Shown here piece after piece: positions 9,420 to 20,212 of a DNA stretch of 64,000 bases (position 1 is its first letter; the number at the start of each line of letters is the position of its first letter). The position numbers were made by a program, and so were the translations under genes. The DNA lies in contig CAWCMA010000008.1 of the NCBI GenBank assembly GCA_963796565.1, positions 186,001 to 250,000 of the forward strand, given 5' to 3'. Under the pieces are notes generated by a model. That model was given only the letters and a program-made list of their open reading frames with translations. It made no database searches and had not been told where the DNA came from. This DNA is from JAKAVN01 sp963796565 (GTDB lineage: Bacteria; Desulfobacterota; Binatia; Binatales; Binataceae).

Positions 9420-9443
9420 TAAAGGCGCTCTGGCACGACGACC

Positions 9444-10172
9444 ATGCAGCAGCAAATCAACGAGGCGCCGATCGACACCGCGGCGGCACAACTCCCGGGC
9501 TCGCAGGCCCCCGCGGCCGCGCCGCACGGACGCGACACCGCGGCGCTCTGGCGCGCGATGGCCGGCATGGCAATATCGGTCGCGCTCGCCTGCCTCATCG
9601 TCATGCTCGAGTTCACCGGCCAGGCCGCTCGTCGCGCCGACCGGATTAATCGCCATGCCGACGGCCTGCTCTCGAAGGTCTCGCGGTTGGAAGACAGGAT
9701 TGCGGCCGAACGCGCGCGCAACGCCGCGGCGCACCGCGAATTCGCGGCTGTCGAGACCTTGCGTGCGCTTTTGCGCGCGCCCGACGCCGCCATGCTCAGC
9801 CTGTCGCCGCCCCCGGCGGCCGGCGGGAATAAGGTCGCCCCGGCGCCTCGTCCGGAAGCGATGCTCGCGTTTAGCCCGAAAGAGCATCGCGCGGTGCTCA
9901 TGGTGACGGGCCTCGAACCTCCCGCCAACGACGCGCTGTTGGTGCTCTGGCTGAGCCCGTTGCACGGTGCGCCGCTGCGGGCGGCCGAGTTTCGCACGAC
10001 GGCGGACGGCAGCGCGCTGCTTACGGCCGCGTGGCCGCCGGCGCTCGAGGTGACGGCGGCGACGGTAACGGTCGAGCGCCCCGCAAAGGGCGGCGCCGCA
10101 AAGGGCGCGAAAGGATCCGCGCAGGCAGCGCCGTCGGGACCGGTGCAACTGCGCGGCACGCTCGCTCGGTAG
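9444..10172 (+). CDS. membrane-anchored RskA-like (anti-sigma-K C-terminal domain) protein
   Basis: A 242-residue protein with one membrane segment near residues 36-55 (ISVALACLIVMLEF), a charged, probably coiled-coil stretch to about residue 95, and a C-terminal extracytoplasmic domain. That domain follows the RskA pattern: AVLMVTGLEPPANDALLVLW, then a FRTTADG turn, ATVTVERP and a terminal PSGPVQLRG. Known RskA proteins carry an N-terminal zinc anti-sigma domain and sit beside an ECF sigma factor. Here the N-terminus is only about 35 residues, has no HxxxCxxC motif, and no sigma factor is nearby. It may therefore be a repurposed RskA fold. It is divergent from the DAHP synthase gene. Confidence 0.7.
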   Translation: MQQQINEAPIDTAAAQLPGSQAPAAAPHGRDTAALWRAMAGMAISVALACLIVMLEFTGQAARRADRINRHADGLLSKVSRLEDRIAAERARNAAAHREFAAVETLRALLRAPDAAMLSLSPPPAAGGNKVAPAPRPEAMLAFSPKEHRAVLMVTGLEPPANDALLVLWLSPLHGAPLRAAEFRTTADGSALLTAAWPPALEVTAATVTVERPAKGGAAKGAKGSAQAAPSGPVQLRGTLAR

Positions 10173-10288
10173 AAGCGCGGGCGAAAAATTGAAAAAGAAA
10201 TTGCCGGGTGTTTTAAGCGAAATTTAGATTTTTTTCACCGTTCAAGACGACTTTTTCTGACCGTTGTAGAAAAGTTCGAAAAGATTGA

Positions 10289-10317
10289 TTGACAGAGCAC
10301 GGCTCGAGCGATAGAGT
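10289..10317 (+). promoter_or_regulatory. rRNA operon promoter
   Basis: TTGACA at 10289-10294, exactly 17 bases, then TAGAGT at 10312-10317. The -35 is a perfect sigma-70 match and the -10 matches four of six positions. The bases immediately upstream are AT-rich, as in an UP-element position. It lies about 180 bases before mature 16S. Confidence 0.7.
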
Positions 10318-10338
10318 TTCCGTTTGCCCCTGAGGGCG

Positions 10339-10362
10339 CCGGTCTTTGAAAACTGAATAGTA
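10339..10362 (+). promoter_or_regulatory. boxA-like leader element upstream of 16S
   Basis: This 24-base block contains GGTCTTTGAAAAC, close to the boxA antitermination consensus. It recurs with one mismatch at 12657-12680 in front of 23S. The repetition in front of both large rRNAs supports a role in Nus-dependent antitermination or pre-rRNA processing. Confidence 0.5.
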
Positions 10363-10497
10363 GTGCATGCCTTTAATCGGGCGGCGGGGATCGAATGTGG
10401 GTCCAAGCCCGTCCGGTTTCTTTGGTTTTTGTATAATTGCGGTCGGTCCATCCCGTTCGATGCGGTAGCCGCGTCGACGCGGGATGACAAAATGAGC

Positions 10498-12065
<1,568 letters not shown>

Positions 12066-12196
12066 AACGAGTGATTCCGCGTCTCTTCGGAGCCGCGGCC
12101 ATTCGAGGTCAGTCCGGACTCGGCTTAAGATTCACTTTCATCCCCGCTCGCACTACTATTCGGCTTTGAGAGGCTGGGCGCTCCTCGGGCGCCCGG

Positions 12197-12207
12197 TTCT
12201 TTGACAA
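12197..12207 (+). promoter_or_regulatory. boxA-like element in 16S-tRNA spacer
   Basis: TTCTTTGACAA matches the core of the leader boxA-like elements at 10339 and 12657. It lies about 130 bases after 16S and before tRNA-Ile. Confidence 0.35.
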
Positions 12208-12264
12208 CCCGGACATTTTCTTGCTGAATTCGAACCTGCGCTTGCGATGCCCAAGATCCCGAGC

Positions 12265-12290
12265 CAGGTTTTCGAGTCAGGTTTTCGAGT
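12265..12290 (+). repeat. 13-base exact tandem duplication in 16S-tRNA spacer
   Basis: CAGGTTTTCGAGT occurs twice without a gap (12265-12277 and 12278-12290). It lies in non-coding spacer RNA 38 bases before tRNA-Ile. Confidence 0.85.
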
Positions 12291-12327
12291 AAGGACTTCG
12301 ATTACCGGCACCGCCGGTCGATCAGGA

Positions 12328-12404
12328 GGGCCTATAGCTCAGCTGGCTAGAGCGCGCCCCTGATAAGGGCGAGGTCGGAAGTTCGACTCTTCCTAGGCCC
12401 ACCA
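12328..12404 (+). tRNA. tRNA-Ile (GAT)
   Basis: A 77-base cloverleaf: acceptor GGGCCTA pairs with TAGGCCC, followed by discriminator A and encoded CCA. The D arm is GCTC...GAGC, the anticodon stem pairs CGCCC with GGGCG, and the loop CTGATAA gives anticodon GAT at 12362-12364. The T arm contains GTTCGAC. Its position in the 16S-23S spacer is the usual one. Confidence 0.97.
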
Positions 12405-12424
12405 AACCAGCAATCCTGGAGTGG

Positions 12425-12500
12425 GGGGCGGTAGCTCAATTGGGAGAGCATCGGCTTTGCAAGCCGAGGGTTGCCGGTTCAATCCCGGTCCGCTCCACCA
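12425..12500 (+). tRNA. tRNA-Ala (TGC)
   Basis: A 76-base cloverleaf with acceptor GGGGCGG pairing with CCGCTCC (one G-T wobble) and encoded ACCA. The anticodon stem is TCGGC/GCCGA, and the loop TTTGCAA gives anticodon TGC at 12458-12460. The T loop reads TTCAATC. It follows tRNA-Ile by 20 bases, the standard Ile-Ala spacer pair. Confidence 0.97.
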
Positions 12501-12505
12501 GTCGC

Positions 12506-12537
12506 AACTGACTATTCAGCAAACTGACTATTCAGCA
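12506..12537 (+). repeat. 16-base exact tandem duplication in tRNA-23S spacer
   Basis: AACTGACTATTCAGCA is present twice without interruption (12506-12521 and 12522-12537), beginning six bases after tRNA-Ala. Confidence 0.9.
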
Positions 12538-12656
12538 AGAAATCGACATTCGGCCGGTCGCGCGTCATTATGATGCGCTCGGGCGGCTCGAAAAAAGTTT
12601 TCCGTCTCCATCCGACCTTCATGTAAGCGATTTTCATGCGGGCGATGGGATGCGGT

Positions 12657-12680
12657 CCGGTCTTTGACAACTGAATAGTA
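12657..12680 (+). promoter_or_regulatory. boxA-like leader element upstream of 23S
   Basis: A 24-base block almost identical (one mismatch) to the element at 10339-10362 in front of 16S, with core GGTCTTTGACAAC. It probably serves antitermination or processing of the 23S precursor. Confidence 0.5.
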
Positions 12681-12706
12681 CGGGTATCTACAAGCAGTAT
12701 CTTCAA

Positions 12707-12724
12707 AATGTAAGCAATGTAAGC
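12707..12724 (+). repeat. 9-base tandem duplication before 23S
   Basis: AATGTAAGC occurs twice in tandem, followed by a partial third copy (AATGCAACG). This is the third short tandem duplication in the rRNA spacers. Confidence 0.8.
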
Positions 12725-12782
12725 AATGCAACGAAAGCATTGAGTGACTGTGCAGTCTTGGATGCTGACTACGGTCTTTGAG

Positions 12783-15793
<3,011 letters not shown>

Positions 15794-15986
15794 TCTCAAA
15801 CCCATTTAGGTGGGCTTGAGAGGCGACGATGGTTATCGCGATCGTCGCCGGGCCGTAGCCCGCATCGAAGACTGCCAGTCCGGTTGTTCGAATTACTGCT
15901 TGAATCTGCTGCTCGTAGACCCGTACTTTTCAGTTAGTCGGAAATTTCGCCCGTTAGTAGGTCTATCAAGATCGCGACGGCAAATT

Positions 15987-16105
15987 TTCCGGTCGCCACA
16001 GCGAGGGTGTAACACCCGTTCCCATCCCGAACACGGCAGTTAAGCCCCTCAGCGCCGATGGTACTGTGCCCTTTGGCGGCATGGGAGAGTAGGACGCGGC
16101 CGGGA
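15987..16105 (+). rRNA. rrf: 5S ribosomal RNA
   Basis: About 119 bases. The terminal stem pairs TCCGGTCGC with GCGGCCGGGA, and the interior carries CCCGTTCCCATCCCGAACAC and GGGAGAGTAGG, both typical of bacterial 5S. It lies about 190 bases after 23S, with no tRNA in between. Confidence 0.95.
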
Positions 16106-16113
16106 TCTCTCAG

Positions 16114-16147
16114 GCGGAGCATCGAATTCGATGCTCCGCTTTTTTTT
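16114..16147 (+). terminator. rho-independent terminator of rRNA operon
   Basis: A perfect palindrome with 13-base arms (16114-16126 and 16127-16139, centred on GAATTC) is followed directly by eight T residues. It lies 8 bases after the 5S end. Confidence 0.93.
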
Positions 16148-16317
16148 GGCTCGCGCATCGAACGGACGTCTTTGCTTCGCCGCTCATTTTTCAGTCGCGC
16201 GAGGGGGCAGATACTCCGGGGCGACTTGTTGTTCGCGCGACAAAGTGTTACACGCGCGTTTCGCGGGACTCGTTAACGGCATCGACGAACCAGGGACCAA
16301 ACGGGGGCCAAAACGGA

Positions 16318-16827
16318 ATGCGAAACCGCGCCGCCGGGATCTTATTGGCCGCTTGTGCGGCGATGGTGTGGGCGCTTGCATCGTGCGCGCCGACCTACGA
16401 CAGCATCGCCGATCAAATGCTGGCAGACACCCAGAAGCAAACCGATGACGGCCTGTTAAAGCTCGAAAATCTGAAAAGGCGCATCGACGCTCTTCAAAAC
16501 AGCCCGGACTCCGACGATCAGAAAGCAGTGGTCGAGGCGAAGAAAGAGGCGAGCTACGGGGCAAATATAGATTTCTACGACGGCCTTCAGTCGTCGGTCA
16601 TTGCCCTCGAGACGCGCATGACGGCCTCACCTGATCTGTCTACGCCCAAGTTAACCACCGCGCTGGATGATCTCGAAAAGAACGTCAACGACGTCCGATC
16701 AACCCATGCCAGTGAGAACATCTTGGGTGCTGATTACGTGAAAAGCAGCAGGCAGATATTGGATCAGCAGTTCAAGGCATTGACGGTTTACGAGCTAACG
16801 ATCAAGAGCGGTAGCAAACCGAACTGA
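16318..16827 (+). CDS. putative lipoprotein, helical, unknown function
   Basis: 169 residues. The N-terminus (basic MRNR, a hydrophobic core, then LASC) is a lipoprotein signal with Cys23 as the likely lipidation site. The mature part is charged and mostly helical (LLKLENLKRRIDAL, DDLEKNVNDVRS, SSRQILDQQFKAL), suggesting a small helical bundle anchored in a membrane. No family is recognised. The next small gene begins 15 bases after the stop, so the two are probably one operon. The terminator of the rRNA operon separates it from upstream transcription. Confidence 0.75.
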   Translation: MRNRAAGILLAACAAMVWALASCAPTYDSIADQMLADTQKQTDDGLLKLENLKRRIDALQNSPDSDDQKAVVEAKKEASYGANIDFYDGLQSSVIALETRMTASPDLSTPKLTTALDDLEKNVNDVRSTHASENILGADYVKSSRQILDQQFKALTVYELTIKSGSKPN

Positions 16828-16842
16828 TTGGGGGGCAAATGC

Positions 16843-17169
16843 ATGGCCATCGATTGGGGTCAGGTCGGCACCGAAGTCGAAAGCGCAGTTTTGAAAGTCC
16901 TCGGCAATTCCTGGCAGATGGTCTCGCGGGTCGCGGGGCCACAACTCGAAGCAATGGTCAGCGTAGGGAAGAACATTGAAGCGGAACACATCGCCCACAC
17001 GCTGACTGACGTCGAGTACGGCTCGCTTCGCTCGATGGAGAAGAACGCGCTTGAGGGCATATTGAGCAGCTATGAAGCGGTGGGCATCGTCACGGCCGAG
17101 CAGGCGGCAGAAGCTGCGTGGGACGTTATCTCGCAGGTGTTACTGAAAGCTGGCGTCGCCTTCGCCTGA
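16843..17169 (+). CDS. small helical protein of unknown function
   Basis: 108 residues from the ATG at 16843, chosen because GGGGGG lies 7 bases upstream; a TTG at 16828 would add five residues. The sequence is predicted largely helical, with no signal peptide or convincing membrane span: VESAVLKVLGNSW, EKNALEGILSSYEA, EQAAEAAWDVISQVLLKAG. No motif points to a reaction. It follows the lipoprotein gene closely and may be its soluble partner. I do not recognise the family. Confidence 0.7.
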   Translation: MAIDWGQVGTEVESAVLKVLGNSWQMVSRVAGPQLEAMVSVGKNIEAEHIAHTLTDVEYGSLRSMEKNALEGILSSYEAVGIVTAEQAAEAAWDVISQVLLKAGVAFA

Positions 17170-17319
17170 CGCAAGTCGCAGGAGTTCACTTGTCGTTTGC
17201 GCACGACGGCGATACAGATGGTGTCGATTTTGTTTTCGAACGCCCGACGCATCCGCGCGCGAGGCACAGCGATTTTCCGAGTCACAGCGATTTTCCAAGA
17301 AATCGGAGGAACATAAACA

Positions 17320-17661
17320 ATGGCAACGTCGTCATCCACAAAGTCTCCCTCGGATTCTCCACGCGAGAAGGTTCGCGCCACGGTTCCCAAGCTCGTCGAT
17401 CTTACGGAGAAAGTCGTCTTTGGCGACGTATGGGAGCGAACCGAGCTTTCCAAGCGCGACCGCAGCCTTATCACCGTGGCCGCGCTGGTCGCGCTGTATC
17501 GTCCCGAGCAGCTTCGCGTGCATATCGAACGCGCGCTCGGCAACGGCGTCACCAAGACCGAGATTTCGGAAATTATCACCCACATGGCTTTTTACTCCGG
17601 ATGGCCGACGGCGATGACGGCGGCGTTCGTGGCGAAGGAAGTTTTTGAAAGGCAGCAGTAG
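17320..17661 (+). CDS. carboxymuconolactone decarboxylase (CMD/AhpD-fold) family protein
   Basis: 113 residues with the CMD-fold signature: VFGDVWERTELSKRDRSLIT, then VAALVALYRPEQLRVHIERA and ISEIITHMAFYSGWP. A CxxC pair of the AhpD type is absent, so it is closer to the decarboxylase-like branch. True PcaC decarboxylates 4-carboxymuconolactone in protocatechuate degradation; many homologues have other or unknown roles. A strong ribosome-binding site (CGGAGGAA) precedes the ATG. It opens a plus-strand series with a hydroxyacid-dehydrogenase-like reductase, an MBL hydrolase and a PNPOx-fold protein. Confidence 0.88.
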   Translation: MATSSSTKSPSDSPREKVRATVPKLVDLTEKVVFGDVWERTELSKRDRSLITVAALVALYRPEQLRVHIERALGNGVTKTEISEIITHMAFYSGWPTAMTAAFVAKEVFERQQ

Positions 17662-17709
17662 GCGACTGGCACACATAGCGCTCGCCCTGACCACGGTTCG
17701 GAGGCGAAC

Positions 17710-18657
17710 ATGCGGGTAGGATTCATCGGACTCGGCACGATGGGCGGCAAGATGGCCGCGAGTCTGCAGCGCGCCGGCCTGAGCCTGATCATTCACGACG
17801 CGCGGCACGCGGCGGCCGCGGCTCATCTCGAGGGGGGCGCGCAATGGGCCGACACGCCGCGCGAGGTCGGTCAAGGCTCCGACGTGGTGTTCACTTCGCT
17901 TCCGGCCCCGGCTGACGTAGAGGCGGTGGCGTTGGGCGAGGACGGTCTGCTCGCGGGGATGCGCGCGGGCGCGGCCTACTTCGATCTCTCGACAAATTCG
18001 CCGAGTGTCGTGCGGCGCATCCACGCCGCGTTCGCGCAGAAAGGCGTCCACATGCTGGACGCCCCGGTCAGCGGCGGTCCGCGCGGAGCCGCGACCGGCA
18101 AGTTGGCGATTTGGGTCGGCGGCGAAGAGGCTATCTTCGAGCGCCACAAATCGCTGCTCGACGCGATTGGCGACCAGGCTCGCTACGTCGGTCCGATCGG
18201 CGCGGCTACCGTGGCGAAGCTGGTGCACAACTGCGCGGGCTACGCGATCAACCGCGTGCTCTCGGAAGTGTTCACGATGGGCGTCAAGGCCGGGGTCGAA
18301 CCGCTCGCCCTGTGGGAGGCGGTGCGCCAGGGGGCGCTGGGGCGGGCGCGGACTTTCGACTCGCTGGCCGGCCATTTCCTTCCAAGGACATACGAGCCGC
18401 CGGATTTCGCCCTGCGGCTTGCGCACAAGGACGTCTCGCTCGCCACCGCGCTCGCACGCGAGCTCGACGTGCCGATGCCGATGGCGAACCTCGCGCTCGA
18501 TGAACTGACCGCGGCGCTCAACCGCGGCTGGGGCGAGCGCGATTCTCGCGCGGCGATGCTGTTGCAGGAGGAGCGGTCCGGTGTCCAGATCGCGGTGGAC
18601 AAAGATCGGATACGTGAGGCATTGGCGCGCGGCAAGGGCGATCGCGGGAGCCACTGA
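17710..18657 (+). CDS. NAD(P)-dependent beta-hydroxyacid dehydrogenase (3-hydroxyisobutyrate dehydrogenase-like)
   Basis: 315 residues. A Rossmann motif at the N-terminus (VGFIGLGTMGGKMA), then FDLSTNSPSVVRRI and the family substrate motif DAPVSGGPRGAATGKLA. The catalytic Lys is in AKLVHNCAGYAIN. This is the MmsB/GarR/GlxR superfamily, acting on beta-hydroxyacids; the exact substrate cannot be read from sequence. The gene begins 48 bases after the CMD-fold gene, preceded by CGGAGG, and is probably co-transcribed with it. Confidence 0.92.
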   Translation: MRVGFIGLGTMGGKMAASLQRAGLSLIIHDARHAAAAAHLEGGAQWADTPREVGQGSDVVFTSLPAPADVEAVALGEDGLLAGMRAGAAYFDLSTNSPSVVRRIHAAFAQKGVHMLDAPVSGGPRGAATGKLAIWVGGEEAIFERHKSLLDAIGDQARYVGPIGAATVAKLVHNCAGYAINRVLSEVFTMGVKAGVEPLALWEAVRQGALGRARTFDSLAGHFLPRTYEPPDFALRLAHKDVSLATALARELDVPMPMANLALDELTAALNRGWGERDSRAAMLLQEERSGVQIAVDKDRIREALARGKGDRGSH

Positions 18658-18745
18658 CAGTCGGCGAGGCGCGGCGGCGAGGAACCTTCGCCCCGAACAG
18701 TGAATGAATGAACGAGTGCAAGAGTGAAGACGCGGAAGAATCACG

Positions 18746-19549
18746 ATGATCGATAAGCTGCCCGCATACAAGATTTTTGCCATCCGCTACGCGACTCGCG
18801 ACGCGCGGCGGGCCGACCATTTCGTCGGCGGCGATCCGCATGACGCTCCGATGCCGATGGATTACTTCACCTGGGTGGTCGTGGGGCCGGAGCGCGCGTA
18901 CCTGGTCGATACCGGCTTCACCGCGGAAGTCGCGTCGCGGCGCAAGCGCGAGTTCCTGCGCTGTCCTATCGAGAGCCTCAAACTGGTCGGTGTCGAGCCC
19001 GACGCGATCACCGACGTCGTCATTACCCACCTGCACTACGATCACGTCGGCAATTTTCACAAGCTGTCCAATGCGCGCTTCCATCTCCAGGAGCGCGAAA
19101 TGGCATTCGCCACCGGCCGCCAGATGCGCTACCCGTATTTCGGTCACGGTTTTGAAGTCGAGGACGTGGTCGGGATGGTGCGGCTGAACTTCAAGCGCAG
19201 GGTCGAGCTGCATGACGGCGATGCGGAGCTGGCGCCGGGACTCACGCTGCATCTGGCGGCCGGCCATACCGCGGGCCTTCAAGTCGTCCGCGTACACACG
19301 CAGCGCGGCCACGTCGTGCTCGCTTCGGATTCCAGCCACTATTACGAAAACTTCCAGAGCAACCGTCCTTTTACGGCGGTGCTGAATATCGGTGACGCGA
19401 TAGATTCGTTTCGCAAGGTCGAGCGCCTGGCCTCGTCGCCGCGTCATATCATTCCCGGCCACGATCCGCTCGTGATGCGACGCTACCCCGCGCCGTCTCC
19501 GTCGCTCCAAGGCGTCGTCGTCCGTCTCGACGTCGATCCGACGGAGTGA
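18746..19549 (+). CDS. MBL-fold metallohydrolase, N-acyl-homoserine-lactonase-like
   Basis: 267 residues with a complete dinuclear-zinc site: HLHYDH at residues 95-100 (His95, His97, Asp99, His100), His174 in AAGHTAG, Asp195 in LASDSS and His239 in IPGHD. The layout resembles the AttM/AiiA quorum-quenching lactonases, but this group also contains hydrolases of other lactones and esters. No signal peptide is visible, so it is probably cytoplasmic. It is 88 bases downstream of the hydroxyacid dehydrogenase gene, suggesting lactone hydrolysis feeding a catabolic route. Confidence 0.9.
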   Translation: MIDKLPAYKIFAIRYATRDARRADHFVGGDPHDAPMPMDYFTWVVVGPERAYLVDTGFTAEVASRRKREFLRCPIESLKLVGVEPDAITDVVITHLHYDHVGNFHKLSNARFHLQEREMAFATGRQMRYPYFGHGFEVEDVVGMVRLNFKRRVELHDGDAELAPGLTLHLAAGHTAGLQVVRVHTQRGHVVLASDSSHYYENFQSNRPFTAVLNIGDAIDSFRKVERLASSPRHIIPGHDPLVMRRYPAPSPSLQGVVVRLDVDPTE

Positions 19550-19688
19550 CGGTTGCCGACGGAGTGAGTGAGGCGGCGAATCCATGCCGATGGATTTTGA
19601 TCTGTCGCGACGTTAGCATCTCGCGCTACGCGGACTGGAGTGTCGAGCGTTTGAAAGAGGGTCAAATCGTTTAACGGAGGCATCGATC

Positions 19689-20138
19689 GTGGCTTTGGAC
19701 GCTACCCAGAAAGAAAAGCTCGCCGTGCTGCTCGCGCAGGAACACGTGGCCGTGCTCGTCACCCAGGGTGAGAAGTGGCCGACCGCCAACCTGCAGGCGT
19801 TTGCCGAAACGCCGGAATTCGACCTGCTGTTCATCATGGGCGGGAACGCCGACAAGTATCAGAACCTGCTCAAGCATCCCGAGGCGACGGTGCTGGTCGA
19901 CAATCGCGACGTTGGCAAGGTGCCGACCTTTGAAATCGTGCGGGCCTGGATGCAGGGGATTGCGAGCGACGTCGCGCGCGGGGGCGCGGAGTGGGAATCG
20001 CTCAAGGCGATCTTCCTCAAGAAGAATCCGTTCGAGGAGCCGTTCTTCAAAAACGACGGACTGCGGATGATTCGTATCCGGCCCACGCGCGTTTCCTACG
20101 CGAGCGGCTTGCGCGACAACTTCAAGGCGGAACTCTAG
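19689..20138 (+). CDS. pyridoxamine 5'-phosphate oxidase-fold (FMN or F420-binding) protein
   Basis: 149 residues starting with GTG, chosen because GGAGG lies 8 bases upstream. The split-barrel pattern is visible in VAVLVTQGEKWPTANLQAFA, LLFIMGGNADKYQNLLKHP, ATVLVDNRDVG and the final MIRIRPTRVSYASGL. Such proteins bind FMN, F420 or heme; which applies here is unknown. It closes the plus-strand series starting with the CMD-fold gene. A 130-base spacer leaves room for its own promoter. Confidence 0.85.
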   Translation: MALDATQKEKLAVLLAQEHVAVLVTQGEKWPTANLQAFAETPEFDLLFIMGGNADKYQNLLKHPEATVLVDNRDVGKVPTFEIVRAWMQGIASDVARGGAEWESLKAIFLKKNPFEEPFFKNDGLRMIRIRPTRVSYASGLRDNFKAEL

Positions 20139-20212
20139 CGGCCGCGCATTGGGTAGCGGTCGCGCGGCGGAGGCCGGCGAAGGCGCGCCCCTCCAGAGAC
20201 TGCGCAGGTGCT

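Noticed and set aside
9380..10159. N-terminal extension of DAHP synthase up to 10159
   Set aside because: The extension is antisense to the RskA-like gene, and the conserved part of the enzyme starts at the ATG at 9379.
17320..17661. AhpD-type peroxidase assignment for the CMD-fold protein
   Set aside because: The CxxC redox pair needed for AhpD activity is absent.
17332..18783. A 483-codon minus-strand frame opposite the CMD-fold and hydroxyacid dehydrogenase genes
   Set aside because: The plus-strand proteins carry Rossmann and CMD signatures; the antisense frame is Arg-rich without domains.
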